A stretch of 64,000 nucleotides of DNA. Origin: UBA685 sp049890115 (GTDB lineage Bacteria > Pseudomonadota > Alphaproteobacteria > Puniceispirillales > Puniceispirillaceae). The stretch is taken from NCBI GenBank assembly GCA_049890115.1, contig JBMHCC010000045.1:1-64000 (forward strand). Direction: 5' to 3'. Below, one piece after another: positions 49,644 to 59,520 of the stretch; the first letter of the stretch is position 1, and each line of letters opens with the position of its first letter. A program made the position numbers and the translations under genes. The notes beneath the pieces were generated by a model. The model made no database searches and had not been told where the DNA came from. It was given only the letters and a program-made list of their open reading frames with translations.

Positions 49644-51325
49644 GAGGAACTCTCCTTGGGGGATATATGATGCGGCAAAAAGCCTGATGTTAGCGGCAAA
49701 CGCCTGTCACGACCAAAAGCACGAGATGTGATCTTGGGACCTGGCGCAGATTGAAAGCGTTTATATTCAGCACGGAATAACAGATGTGATATCCGCATGA
49801 CAAGAGCGCGGTCATAGCCCTCTTTTACAATACTATCAATATCAGACATATCTTCGGTCAAGCGGCGCAAAATATCATCAAGCACTTCATAAGGTGGCAA
49901 GCTATCAGTATCTTGTTGATCAGGTCGTAACTCAGCTGATGGTGGCCTTGTGATAATACGAGGTGGAATAACCTCGCCTTCAGGGCCAAGTGCCCCTTTT
50001 GGCATAACCTCATTGCGCCATCTTGTCAGCGCAAACACCTGCATTTTCCAGATATCTTTTAACGGGGCATAACCACCACACATATCCCCATATAAGGTGG
50101 CATAGCCAGCAGCATATTCAGATTTATTACCTGTGGTTAAAATCATATTGCCAAATTTATTCGACAACGCCATTAACAACATACCACGAAGACGTGATTG
50201 AATATTCTCTTCGGTGACATCAGCAGATGTCCCTGCAAATAGGCCTGCCATCATATCTTCAACAGCCTGCATACCAGGGCCAATAGGCACGGTATCAATT
50301 GGCACACCTAAACGTGCTGCCATATCATCTGCATCTTCTTTTGAAATGTCTGCTGTATAGCCAGATGGCATCATAAGACAACGCACCTGGTCTGCACCAA
50401 GCGCATCAACCGCTAATATCGCAACTAGAGCTGAATCAATGCCGCCAGATAAACCAAGTGCCACACCCGGAAATCCGTTTTTCGTCACATAATCACGAAT
50501 ACCAAGCATCAAAGCACGGTATATATCTGATAATTCTTCTTCAGGTGGCGCAATCTGACCTGTTAACTGATAGCTGTCATCAAGGCCTGTTTTGCAATGA
50601 ACAAGGCTAAGATTTTCAGTCATTTGTGGCAATCTAGCTGCTAATTTGCCTTTTAGATTAAGAGCAAATGAGCCGCCATCAAAGACCAACTCATCCTGAC
50701 CGCCGACCATATTCACATAGATAAATGGCAGTGATGTCTCTGTCAGACGGGCAACCGCATGCATCATTCGGCTATCTGGCTTATCAATATCATAGGGTGA
50801 TGCATTAAGAGATACGATAATCTCTGCCCCGCTCTCGCTTTGTGTTTCACATACATCTGGCCACCAGATATCTTCACAAATAGCGATACCTATTTTTGTA
50901 TCTCTGACCAAAACAGGGCCTTTTAACGCCCCTTGGCTGAAATGTCTTTTATCATCAAATACGCCGTAATTTGGCAGCTGCACCTTGTCACGAATGGCCA
51001 AAATAGCCCCATTATCAATGATAAAAGCTGAATTATAAAGCTGTCCGTCTTCACGGCGCGGTGCACCGACAATCATAGCAGGACCGCCATTTGCGCTGTG
51101 GGCAAGCAATGCCTCTATAGCATCTTCCACAGATTGCATAAAATCAGAACGCAATACCAAATCATCACAAGGATAGCCTGATAAAAACATCTCAGGTGAT
51201 ACAATCACATCAGCACCAAGCGCATCAGCACGTTCGCAAAATTGGATAAATTTACGCAAATTATCAGATACATGTCCCACATGGGCATTCATCTGCGCTA
51301 GTGCGATTGCTAATTTTTTACTCAA
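49640..51325 (-). CDS. nadE: Glutamine-dependent NAD+ synthetase
   Basis: NadE makes NAD+ from nicotinate adenine dinucleotide. The 561-residue form has an N-terminal nitrilase-like glutaminase domain with the catalytic triad Glu45, Lys114 and Cys150 (I-C-E-D-I-W-W-P), followed by the ATP-PPase domain with the P-loop G-L-S-G-G-I-D-S at 291-298. It therefore uses glutamine, not free ammonia. It follows the nicotinate phosphoribosyltransferase gene, so two steps of NAD salvage are side by side. Confidence 0.96.
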   Translation of the reverse strand: MSKKLAIALAQMNAHVGHVSDNLRKFIQFCERADALGADVIVSPEMFLSGYPCDDLVLRSDFMQSVEDAIEALLAHSANGGPAMIVGAPRREDGQLYNSAFIIDNGAILAIRDKVQLPNYGVFDDKRHFSQGALKGPVLVRDTKIGIAICEDIWWPDVCETQSESGAEIIVSLNASPYDIDKPDSRMMHAVARLTETSLPFIYVNMVGGQDELVFDGGSFALNLKGKLAARLPQMTENLSLVHCKTGLDDSYQLTGQIAPPEEELSDIYRALMLGIRDYVTKNGFPGVALGLSGGIDSALVAILAVDALGADQVRCLMMPSGYTADISKEDADDMAARLGVPIDTVPIGPGMQAVEDMMAGLFAGTSADVTEENIQSRLRGMLLMALSNKFGNMILTTGNKSEYAAGYATLYGDMCGGYAPLKDIWKMQVFALTRWRNEVMPKGALGPEGEVIPPRIITRPPSAELRPDQQDTDSLPPYEVLDDILRRLTEDMSDIDSIVKEGYDRALVMRISHLLFRAEYKRFQSAPGPKITSRAFGRDRRLPLTSGFLPHHISPKESSS

Positions 51326-51377
51326 TGGTTACAGCCTTTACATCATCCCTGCATCAGATGAACAGGGCATTTGAAAC

Positions 51378-52538
51378 TTAATCTCTTTGCTCAGGTTTGC
51401 GGAATAAAAATTCTCTGCCTAACTTAACCCTATCAACGCCGTCATATTGGATAATATCTGCTGTTGCATAGGTTTCAGACCATTTTTCAGGCAGATAAGA
51501 ACCTGTGCCTATCATATCAACTGGTGCCTTTGCCAATGCAAATATCCGGCATTTATCAGGACCAAAGCCACTTGAGGCAACAATCTTTACCTGCGAAAAG
51601 CCAGCATCATCCAGGCTATCACGCATGTGCCAAACAGCAGCAGCCGTGACACCGGTACCCATGAGATGGCGTAATTCTTGTTCTGTACGATAGCCGCGGA
51701 TAGCCTCTGGCACATGACGGTCAAGAACAGCATAAGATGATTGGGTATCAAGCCCTTGCATAAAACGCCCACCATGCGTATCGAGCCTGATAGCAAGCTT
51801 GCCTGATTTGGCCAAATCTGAAAAATGATGACAGACAGCAAGCGCATCATCAATTTCACAGCCGAAATAATCAACCAGAACAGTTAATGGTTTATCAGGA
51901 AAGCTGGCGTGAAATAATTGTGCCGCCGCCAAAGTTGAGCCAGCATAACCAATCAGCGCATGAGGCATTGTCCCCATTCCTGCCTGATTACCGAAAAAAT
52001 GCGCTGTCGCATCAGCAGCACAACCAATAAACCCAGTCGCACCAGTCTTTGCTTTTGCTTTGGCAGAACCAACAGATGCGCCATAGGCCATTAATTCTGC
52101 CATATCAGAGCCAGCACAATGGCGTGCATCCATCGCCAAAAATGCAACATCTGGCAATTCAACACACATCTGATAGGCATTATAAGCTGCTACGCAAGCT
52201 GCCCCAAGCCTTTGCAGGAATATGGTTTCTAAATCAACAAGCACAGAAAACAGGCCTGTTATGTGAAATAACGGCTCACCTGCCCCAATCCAAGCACCTT
52301 CTTTATGCAGCCATTCAATGCTAACCTCAGCACCACGTTCATCTGCCATTTGCAACAACCAGTTAGTGGCAAGACGCGGCGCCAATGTTACTGGCCGGCG
52401 CATAAAAATCGCATAGGTAACAATCATGTCACCATTATCGCTGACAATCTGTTTCGTCAGGTTAAAATAGCTGTCAGTCAGCTTTGGCTGATCAGTACTA
52501 TTTGGCCCTGATGGCAAATTATCCTTACTCATAACCAT
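51378..52538 (-). CDS. pncB: Nicotinate phosphoribosyltransferase
   Basis: This enzyme makes nicotinate mononucleotide from nicotinate and PRPP. The 386-residue protein has the family's N-terminal T-D-S-Y-F start and the A-R-H-C-A-G-S-D-M-A-E core, G-A-T-G-F-I-G segments, and a C-terminal phosphate-binding F-G-P-D-K and I-G-T-G-S motifs. It is shorter than the E. coli type (about 400 residues) and resembles the form common in alphaproteobacteria. It lies between DAHP synthase and nadE. Confidence 0.88.
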   Translation of the reverse strand: MVMSKDNLPSGPNSTDQPKLTDSYFNLTKQIVSDNGDMIVTYAIFMRRPVTLAPRLATNWLLQMADERGAEVSIEWLHKEGAWIGAGEPLFHITGLFSVLVDLETIFLQRLGAACVAAYNAYQMCVELPDVAFLAMDARHCAGSDMAELMAYGASVGSAKAKAKTGATGFIGCAADATAHFFGNQAGMGTMPHALIGYAGSTLAAAQLFHASFPDKPLTVLVDYFGCEIDDALAVCHHFSDLAKSGKLAIRLDTHGGRFMQGLDTQSSYAVLDRHVPEAIRGYRTEQELRHLMGTGVTAAAVWHMRDSLDDAGFSQVKIVASSGFGPDKCRIFALAKAPVDMIGTGSYLPEKWSETYATADIIQYDGVDRVKLGREFLFRKPEQRD

Positions 52539-52570
52539 CTCTGATATGTTAGGCAGTGCTATTTTACTTA

Positions 52571-53923
52571 CTAAGCACGGCGCTTTTTCATTAAATCAGC
52601 GATCAAGAATGACAATTCCAAAGCCTGGCTAGCATTTAATCGCGGGTCACAATGCGTATGATAGCGATCACCAAGACGTGCTTCAGTGACCTCTGAGACA
52701 CCGCCAAGGCATTCTGTGACATTCTGACCAGTCATTTCAAAATGCACACCGCCCGGAAAAGTGCCAAGCGCATCATGCACTTCAAAAAAGCCTGTTACTT
52801 CACGCATCACATCATCCACACGGCGTGTTTTATACCCTGTTGACGCTTTGACCGTATTGCCATGCATCGGATCAGAACACCACACAACAGCAGCGCCCTC
52901 TTCTTTGACCGCTTTCACCAAAGGTGGCAGCTTTTCAAGCACATCATCTGCGCCCATCCGTGCAATCAACGTCAAACGACCTGGAATATTATCAGGATTT
53001 AGTTTGTTAATCAGACGGAGCAAATCATCAGTTTCCATTGTTGGACCACATTTCAGGCCAATCGGGTTACTGATCCCAGACATATATTCAACATGAGCCC
53101 CGTCAAATTGACGTGTTCTGTCACCAATCCACACCATATGGGCAGATGTTGTGTACCAGCCTTTTTCATCTGTGATGGTATCACGGCGTGTCAGGCTTTC
53201 TTCATAATTGACAAGCAATGCTTCATGGCTAGTAAAGAAATCAGTTTCTGCAATTGGTTTTGCTGTGTCTGAATTCAGGCCACATGCCTTCATAAAAGCA
53301 AGACAATCATCAATACGTTCCGCCAAAGCCTCAAAACGCTCTGCTTGCCGTGTATCTGTGATATAGTTGGTTGTCCAGCTATGCACCTGATGCAAATCTG
53401 CCATACCACCTTGCGAGAACGCACGCAGCAGGTTCAATGTCGCTGCTGATTGCTCATAAACCTGAAGCAATCTTTCTGGATCAGGGATGCGAGATTCTTT
53501 ATCAAACTCAATGCCATTGACCATATCACCGCGATATGATGGCAGTTCAATTCCGCCAACTGTTTCAAAATCAGCTGAGCGTGGCTTGGCAAACTGGCCA
53601 GCCATTCTGCCAACTTTAACAACAGGCATTGACGCACCAAATGTGAGCACCACTGCCATTTGCAAAAAGACCTTGAAACTGTCGCGGATATTATCTGCTG
53701 AAAATTCGGCAAAACTCTCTGCACAATCACCGCCTTGCAGCAAAAAGGCATTACCATTTGCCACCTCGGCTAGCTGTGAGCGCAGATTTTGCACCTCGCC
53801 AGCAAAAACAAGAGGCGGTTTTTTGGCTAATTTTGCTTCAACGTCCTTTACCTTTTCTTCGTCAGGATAAGCAGGCACCTGAAGAATTGGAAAGTCACGC
53901 CAGCTTTGCGGTTGCCACGTCAT
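52571..53923 (-). CDS. aroG: Class II 3-deoxy-7-phosphoheptulonate (DAHP) synthase
   Basis: DAHP synthase opens the shikimate pathway from PEP and erythrose-4-phosphate. The 450-residue protein is the class II (plant-type) enzyme: W-Q-P-x-S-W-R at the start, L-L-Q-G-G-D-C-A-E-S-F, R-M-A-G-Q-F-A-K-P-R-S, and C-D-P-M-H-G-N-T near the C-terminus. I chose the ATG at 53923; upstream in-frame ATG 53995 lacks support from the family start. Class II enzymes are standard in alphaproteobacteria. Confidence 0.94.
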   Translation of the reverse strand: MTWQPQSWRDFPILQVPAYPDEEKVKDVEAKLAKKPPLVFAGEVQNLRSQLAEVANGNAFLLQGGDCAESFAEFSADNIRDSFKVFLQMAVVLTFGASMPVVKVGRMAGQFAKPRSADFETVGGIELPSYRGDMVNGIEFDKESRIPDPERLLQVYEQSAATLNLLRAFSQGGMADLHQVHSWTTNYITDTRQAERFEALAERIDDCLAFMKACGLNSDTAKPIAETDFFTSHEALLVNYEESLTRRDTITDEKGWYTTSAHMVWIGDRTRQFDGAHVEYMSGISNPIGLKCGPTMETDDLLRLINKLNPDNIPGRLTLIARMGADDVLEKLPPLVKAVKEEGAAVVWCSDPMHGNTVKASTGYKTRRVDDVMREVTGFFEVHDALGTFPGGVHFEMTGQNVTECLGGVSEVTEARLGDRYHTHCDPRLNASQALELSFLIADLMKKRRA

Positions 53924-54086
53924 AATTTTGCCCTCATGCAAATAGTCACTATTCTGTGCCAGACTATAAAGCGAAAGGCCGTGATGGGAAAGCATTTTGC
54001 ATCAAAAACAAGCTAAAACCTTGTGATTATGTCCCATTATGAGAAATTCACTAAAATATTTGCTAAATTTGATTGGCAAATCGCCT

Positions 54087-55445
54087 TTATGAAGAGCGCG
54101 GCGAGCGCATGGTCACAAATTCTTCTGCCGCTGTTGGGTGAATACCAATGGTCGCATCAAAATCCGCCTTAGTGGCTCCCATTTTAACAGCGATTGCAAT
54201 ACCTTGCATGATTTCCGCACTATCAGGGCCAACCATGTGAACACCCATAATGCGATCATCAGATTGCCGCACAATCAGCTTCATATAAGATTGTTCATCC
54301 CGCCCTGATAAAGTGTTACGCATGGCACGAAATTTGCTTTCATAAACAGTAATGTCACCTTGCTTTTCTGCCTCTTCTTCGCTCACCCCAACAGAGGCTA
54401 TTTGTGGCAGGCAAAATACAGCAGAGGCAATCATCTCATGCGAAATAGTACGTTTATTGCCCCCAAACAGGCTATCTGCCAGCGCATGCCCCTCACCAAG
54501 AGCAACAGGCGTTAAATTCACCCTATCTGTTACATCTCCGACCGCATAAATCGATGGCACAGATGTTTGCCCATAATCATCAACCTGCACAGCACCATTT
54601 TCAGCTAAAGCCACGCCAAGCTCTTCTAATCCTAAACCTGTACTATTTGGCGCCCGACCAGCGGCACTCATGACCTCATCAACGACTAATTGGCTGCCAT
54701 CATCCAATGTCACTACCTTGCCATCAATCCCAGCTTTCACTTGTGTGATATTGGTATGGGGACGCAAGTTAATCCCGCGATTTCCAAGTGCTTCTGAAAC
54801 ATGTTTGCGCACATCATCATCAAAACCACGCAAGGGGTAATCAGCGCGGTAAATCAGGTGAACTTCACTGCCAAGACCGTTAAAAATAGAGGCAAATTCC
54901 AAGGCAATATATCCCCCACCTTGGATAATAATTTTCTGCGGTCTTTGGGGTAAATCTAGTGCCTCATTTGAGGTGATGGCATTGTCTTTCAACCCTGGAA
55001 TATCTGGGATAGATGGCCAGCCACCAACAGCAATCAGGATTCGCTCTGCTGTGATAATGTCGCCATTAACTGACACCTGATGAGGGCCCGCTAGCGTGCC
55101 ACGACCATCAATAAGTGTTGCACCAGCATTTTTTAGCAAATTACGATAAATCCCCTCTAGCCTATCAATTTCTTTATCTTTGGCAGCGATAAGGTCAGGC
55201 CAGCTATGTTGCGCCTCCCCCATTTGCCAACCAAATCCGGCAGCATCTTCAAATTCAGATGGAAAGCTTGCGCCAAAGACCAACAGCTTTTTCGGCACAC
55301 ACCCTCTGATAACACAAGTGCCGCCAGCTCTGCTTTCTTCGATAACAGCCACTTTTGCGCCATGCCCTGCTGCAATTCGTGCTGCCCTGACACCACCTGA
55401 ACCAGCGCCAATCACAATGAAATCATAGTCAAAAGAATGTCCCAT
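54087..55445 (-). CDS. gor: Glutathione-disulfide reductase
   Basis: Gor keeps glutathione reduced with NADPH. The 452-residue flavoprotein has the FAD motif I-V-I-G-A-G-S-G-G near the start, the redox-active pair Cys44 and Cys49 (G-T-C-V-I-R-G-C-V-P-K-K), an NADPH-binding G-G-G-Y-I-A-L-E-F and the C-terminal H-P-T-A-A-E-E catalytic histidine. The C-V-I-R-G-C form is typical of alphaproteobacterial and plant reductases. I chose the ATG at 55445; the frame is open to 55499. Confidence 0.95.
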   Translation of the reverse strand: MGHSFDYDFIVIGAGSGGVRAARIAAGHGAKVAVIEESRAGGTCVIRGCVPKKLLVFGASFPSEFEDAAGFGWQMGEAQHSWPDLIAAKDKEIDRLEGIYRNLLKNAGATLIDGRGTLAGPHQVSVNGDIITAERILIAVGGWPSIPDIPGLKDNAITSNEALDLPQRPQKIIIQGGGYIALEFASIFNGLGSEVHLIYRADYPLRGFDDDVRKHVSEALGNRGINLRPHTNITQVKAGIDGKVVTLDDGSQLVVDEVMSAAGRAPNSTGLGLEELGVALAENGAVQVDDYGQTSVPSIYAVGDVTDRVNLTPVALGEGHALADSLFGGNKRTISHEMIASAVFCLPQIASVGVSEEEAEKQGDITVYESKFRAMRNTLSGRDEQSYMKLIVRQSDDRIMGVHMVGPDSAEIMQGIAIAVKMGATKADFDATIGIHPTAAEEFVTMRSPRSS

Positions 55446-55532
55446 CAATATGTGCCTTACTGTCAAAATTATAATTTGCCTGATGAAAGTAAGCAGCACT
55501 GATTGATTTGTGAAGGGGCAAGTGAATTTGTT

Positions 55533-55973
55533 TTAACCACTCACAGGTTGTGAGCCCTTTGATAAGGATGCCAGCGTTCGCTGATCTGTGACTTGGATAA
55601 AGTCAAAGATCCAGCTTGCCATTTCTTCAAAATTCAATAAATAGCTATGCAAGGAAGCACTTGTCATCGCTGAGATATTGAGCAGGTGATAAACGGTAAC
55701 AGAATTTTTGCCAGAGCAGATACCAAGCGGCGCAGAAGTTGATGCATGGCTATCTTCAATCATCAAAGTTGACATAAAATTAGCAAATAATGGACCAGCA
55801 CCATTTCTAGCAAAACCAGCATTAACAATTAGAATATTCTGATTTTGGGTCAATTCCTGCTTAATAATCATCGCCGTATTTTCAGGCCGGAACAGCCATA
55901 CATGCGGGGGATGAAAGGTCAATGTCTCTGCGCCTAATGTCTGTGCTAGTTGCTTAACCATATCTGGTTTCAT
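55533..55973 (-). CDS. Unknown protein, weak CesT/YbjN-like character
   Basis: A 146-residue soluble protein with alternating beta and helical character and no signal peptide. The middle part (a short beta strand at I-L-I-V-N-A-G-F, a turn, then V-Y-H-L-L-N-I and a long helix L-L-N-F-E-E-M-A-S-W-I-F-D-F-I) is reminiscent of small chaperone-like folds such as CesT, but there is no type III secretion gene here. I cannot name a family. It lies just before gor on the same strand. Confidence 0.55.
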   Translation of the reverse strand: MKPDMVKQLAQTLGAETLTFHPPHVWLFRPENTAMIIKQELTQNQNILIVNAGFARNGAGPLFANFMSTLMIEDSHASTSAPLGICSGKNSVTVYHLLNISAMTSASLHSYLLNFEEMASWIFDFIQVTDQRTLASLSKGSQPVSG

Positions 55974-56100
55974 GCTGATCTCCCTTTTTGCTTTTTTCTG
56001 TTATGACTGAATTATGTTAAGAGCTTTATCAAATCAGAGATAAGGCAGCGCCGGCTAGTTATGCAGGTGCAGAATACTTTATTCATGAGGGCAAATATTC

Positions 56101-56151
56101 TATAGTGTCAGCGTCACTATGTCTTAATCATTTTGGCTGTCATAAATGACA
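56101..56151. promoter_or_regulatory. Inverted repeats and -10-like box upstream of thiolase
   Basis: Two inverted repeats lie in the 240-bp region before the thiolase gene: ATAGTG (56102-56107) with CACTAT (56115-56120), and TGTCAT (56138-56143) with ATGACA (56146-56151). A possible -10 box TATAGT (56101-56106) overlaps the first repeat. A repressor site, for example for a TetR-type regulator of fatty-acid genes, is plausible but unproven. Confidence 0.4.
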
Positions 56152-56215
56152 AATCAATCTTGCGGCCTTGTCGGCCTAATTTTGATTTTGGGCGAATCAA
56201 CAAGGAGTTAGCCTT

Positions 56216-57388
56216 ATGAATGATGTTTTTATTCTGTCAGCAAGACGAAGTGCCATTGGCACATTTGGTGGCAGCCTAGCTAACACATCACCACGACAAC
56301 TCCTTAGCGCTGTTATGGCACAGGCTGTTTCAGACAGTCACATAGACGCAAACACAATCGGACTGTCTGTGCTAGGTAATGTGATACATACCTCAAGTGA
56401 AGATCCCTATCTTTCGCGGCGTTGCTCTATTGATGCTGGCCTGCCAGAAGCAAGTACAGCCATTGCGGTAAACAGGCTATGTGGCTCTGGTCTACAGGCC
56501 ATTATTCAATCAGCTATGGCATTGCAACTAGGTGATAGTAATGCCGCTCTTGCCAGTGGTGTTGAAATGATGAGCCGTTCACCTCATATCGCACCTGATA
56601 TGCGCTATGGCAAAAAAATGGGTGACAGCACATTTGTTGATATGTTGCTGGCCCCTTTAACAGATCCCTTTGGTCATGGTCACATGGGCATTACAGCTGA
56701 AAATGTGGCAGCACGCTATGGCATTAGTCGAAACACACAAGATGCCTTTGCTGTTGAATCACATAAACGTGCCGCAGATGCCACTAAAAAGGGCTATTTT
56801 GCTGAACAAATTGTTCCGTTCGAAGCCAAAGCAGGACGAAAGACTATCTTATTTGATACTGATGAGCATATTCGCGATGATGCTAGCCTTGAGGGCATGG
56901 CCAATTTGCGTGCTGTCTTTCAGGCAGATGGCAGTGTCACAGCTGGCAATGCATCAGGCATTAATGATGGCGCAGCCTCACTTGTTCTAGCAAATGAGAC
57001 CATCGCCAAAACAGCAATACCACTAGCACGAATTGTCTCTTATGGGCATGCTGGCCTTGACCCTGCTATTATGGGAATGGGCCCTGTTGATGCGAGCCGT
57101 CAGGCTCTATCACGCGCTGGCCTTGGGGTGAATGATCTTGATGTTATTGAATCAAATGAGGCTTTTGCCGCGCAAGCCTGTGCGGTTGCACAAGAGCTTG
57201 ATTTTGACCCGGCAAAAGTGAACCCAAATGGGGGTGCTATCGCCCTTGGTCATCCTGTTGGCGCAACTGGCGCTATCATCATGACCAAATGCATCTATGA
57301 GCTAGGCCGTATCAAAGGGCGCTATGGTCTTGTCACCATGTGCATTGGTGGTGGTCAAGGTGTAGCGGTTGTGATTGAACGCCTTTAG
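56216..57388 (+). CDS. Acetyl-CoA C-acetyltransferase (thiolase)
   Basis: A 390-residue biosynthetic/degradative thiolase. The catalytic residues are Cys89 (R-L-C-G-S-G), His346 (N-P-N-G-G-A-I-A-L-G-H-P) and Cys376 (C-I-G-G-G-Q-G). It condenses or splits acetyl-CoA units, in acetoacetyl-CoA formation, ketone metabolism or beta-oxidation; no beta-oxidation or PHB neighbours are present to decide. An AAGGAG site lies 8 bases before the ATG. A repeat-rich upstream region suggests regulation. Confidence 0.93.
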   Translation: MNDVFILSARRSAIGTFGGSLANTSPRQLLSAVMAQAVSDSHIDANTIGLSVLGNVIHTSSEDPYLSRRCSIDAGLPEASTAIAVNRLCGSGLQAIIQSAMALQLGDSNAALASGVEMMSRSPHIAPDMRYGKKMGDSTFVDMLLAPLTDPFGHGHMGITAENVAARYGISRNTQDAFAVESHKRAADATKKGYFAEQIVPFEAKAGRKTILFDTDEHIRDDASLEGMANLRAVFQADGSVTAGNASGINDGAASLVLANETIAKTAIPLARIVSYGHAGLDPAIMGMGPVDASRQALSRAGLGVNDLDVIESNEAFAAQACAVAQELDFDPAKVNPNGGAIALGHPVGATGAIIMTKCIYELGRIKGRYGLVTMCIGGGQGVAVVIERL

Positions 57389-57924
57389 CGCAAGACCTGT
57401 TTGATAACAGCGTGAACAGCACTAGAATTGGCGAAAATCTTGCGAGACTGCTTTAGCAATGGCAGATGCGCACCAAGTGCCTGAGATTCTGCCTTTTGAA
57501 TGGTTTCAGCATTATCAAGCACATCTAGCTTTTGCGGGGTGCAGAAGATCATGTGATAGGTGTGATTAGCGCCAACCTTATCAGCTATCATTTTAAATTT
57601 GCTTTTTGACCCCACAGGCCATTTTTCACGCAATAGCAGGATCAAAAGGTAATTGGCCTCTGATTCAATGAAGCTATCAGCATTACCATCTGTCATAAGC
57701 AGATCAAGGGCTGTTTGCTCCATCGTCTCATTAAGTGCCTTATCTTCCATCCAAGATGCCGCCCTATCACCATCAAGCCAATGTGCCAACCAATTCGCAT
57801 TATCAGCTCTATCCCAGTCTTTACTTTGCTTTGGTGCTTTATGAGATGCCAGGATTTCTGGTGTGACTGACACTTCTAAAATATCAGTTTCGCCCATGAC
57901 ACGGATCACAAAATTATTAGCCAT
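57385..57924 (-). CDS. Conserved-looking unknown soluble protein
   Basis: A 179-residue acidic protein without signal peptide or membrane segment. It mixes beta and helical regions and has several tryptophans in its first half (W-D-R-A-D-N-A-N-W-L-A-H-W). I do not recognise the family. Its end overlaps the end of the thiolase gene by 4 bp on the opposite strand. Nothing around it points to a role. Confidence 0.6.
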   Translation of the reverse strand: MANNFVIRVMGETDILEVSVTPEILASHKAPKQSKDWDRADNANWLAHWLDGDRAASWMEDKALNETMEQTALDLLMTDGNADSFIESEANYLLILLLREKWPVGSKSKFKMIADKVGANHTYHMIFCTPQKLDVLDNAETIQKAESQALGAHLPLLKQSRKIFANSSAVHAVIKQVLR

Positions 57925-58008
57925 CAGTTAAAATCCCTTTGCAAAAAAGATGGGTTATGCGCCTTAGTCATAAAGCGGCTTTTCAGAAGTTTCAACTATT
58001 TCGCTTCA

Positions 58009-58896
58009 TTAATCTGATGGGTCAGCTGATGGGGTTTTGCGTTGAAATTCACGGATAACGATTACCAAGCTAGCAGCCACAATCAAAAATGCGCCAAAAT
58101 ATTGCAGCTCTGTATGGACCTCTGCAAAATAAAGATAGCCAACAAGCCCTGCTAAAGGCACTTGTAAATAGCGCATCGTTCCGACCACAACGGCATCAAC
58201 ATAGGCATAAGAGGCTGTAAAACAAAGCTGCAGAAAACTGCCGACAATGCCCAAAGCAATCAAATAAAGCCATGTTTCATATCCTGGCATTGACCAGCTA
58301 GATGGCATTACCACTATCAAAACCGATAATGCGATAAAACCAGCAAAATTATACCAGCTTGCGATTGTCACAGGTGCATCAGATTTCCCAAGCCTTCGCA
58401 AGGCTATCTGCAAGCCAGCACCTGATAAGGAGGCAAGAATGGCATAGATTATCGTTACATCAAAGCTAGATGAAAACGCATCAGAGATAAGACAAACACC
58501 AAGCAAACCAATTATCGCAGCAGACCAGCGATAAATCCCCACACGTTCTTGCAACAAAATAGGCGAGAACATCGCAACATAAATAGCAGAACTGAGCATG
58601 ACAGCTGTTGCAAGGCCAATTGGCAAAGTGCGCATCGAAATAAACCAAAACGTAATGCCAGCCATGCCAAAAATAATACGCACTATCAATGTGCCTTTGG
58701 CATTGACCTGATAGCCATGGATACCGCGCACAAAATAAGTGACACCAAATAAAATCGGCAGTGAAAATAAAAACCGCCCCCATAAGGTCATTATCAATGA
58801 CACATCATCTGTTATTAGCTTGACTATCAGGCCAGTGCCTATGCCAAAAATGATGCCGCCTAATGTCAGGAATAAGCCAATTACGGTTTGAGGCAT
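58009..58896 (-). CDS. DMT-superfamily transporter (EamA family)
   Basis: A 295-residue membrane protein with ten predicted hydrophobic segments in two repeats of five, the EamA layout. Typical elements are the first-repeat W-G-R-F-L-F and a second-repeat W-x-x-A-x-I-G-L-L-G-V. Relatives are drug/metabolite exporters or nucleotide-sugar-like transporters; the substrate is unknown. It faces away from the cytochrome c' gene and lies apart from other operons. Confidence 0.87.
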   Translation of the reverse strand: MPQTVIGLFLTLGGIIFGIGTGLIVKLITDDVSLIMTLWGRFLFSLPILFGVTYFVRGIHGYQVNAKGTLIVRIIFGMAGITFWFISMRTLPIGLATAVMLSSAIYVAMFSPILLQERVGIYRWSAAIIGLLGVCLISDAFSSSFDVTIIYAILASLSGAGLQIALRRLGKSDAPVTIASWYNFAGFIALSVLIVVMPSSWSMPGYETWLYLIALGIVGSFLQLCFTASYAYVDAVVVGTMRYLQVPLAGLVGYLYFAEVHTELQYFGAFLIVAASLVIVIREFQRKTPSADPSD

Positions 58897-59058
58897 TATG
58901 TTAAATCACCTTACGAAAACACATAAAAAATGGGAATAGTGGGTAATAAAGACAATCTGTCTTTTTGGGTGCATATCATTTTTTGAAATCTGTTCCTAAC
59001 AGTATAATCGTATGAATAAGGTCTTTTGCTAACCTTAACCAAATAAGGGACGAATTTC

Positions 59059-59484
59059 ATGAAAAAACTATTTTCAGTCATAACCCTAAGCCTTGCTTTA
59101 TCTGTGCCTATGGCCTCTGCCTCAGCTGACAGCATTTCAGAACGCCAAGCCAATTTTAAAAAATCAGGTCAAACATTGCGAATGATGCGCTCTCAGATCG
59201 CTAATGACGATTTTCAGAGCATTGCAGATGGTGCAAAATGGCTAGCAGAATGGGGCGCGGCAATGCCAGATCATTTCCCAGAAGGCTCTGGCGGAGGGCA
59301 AACAGATGCGCTGCCTTCAATCTGGCAGAATTTTGAAAATTTCACAGCTTTGGCAAATAACTTTGAAACAGCAAGCCTTGCCTTACATGACGCTGCCTTA
59401 ACCAATGATGTTGCTGCTGTGCAAAATGCAATGCAAGCGGTTGGCAGAACATGCGGCGCCTGTCATCAATCCTATCGGAAATAG
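59059..59484 (+). CDS. Cytochrome c' (periplasmic)
   Basis: A 141-residue periplasmic c-type cytochrome. A clear signal peptide (about residues 1-22, cleavage after A-S-A) is followed by a four-helix domain and the C-terminal heme site C-G-A-C-H (Cys132, Cys135, His136). Cytochrome c' proteins bind nitric oxide or carbon monoxide and protect against nitrosative stress, or pass electrons. A cytochrome b561 gene ends just downstream on the other strand, and the two are often associated. A TATAAT box lies upstream (59003-59008) with a weak -35. Confidence 0.92.
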   Translation: MKKLFSVITLSLALSVPMASASADSISERQANFKKSGQTLRMMRSQIANDDFQSIADGAKWLAEWGAAMPDHFPEGSGGGQTDALPSIWQNFENFTALANNFETASLALHDAALTNDVAAVQNAMQAVGRTCGACHQSYRK

Positions 59485-59520
59485 TTTTATTATTTAAAAA
59501 TTGGCCAGCCTTGCTTATGT

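Noticed and set aside
58986..59012. Fourth ECF-like element (AAATCT then CGTA) before cytochrome c'
   Set aside because: The spacer is 17 bp, not 16 as in the three lipid-locus copies, and a TATAAT box sits inside it, so a vegetative promoter explains it better.
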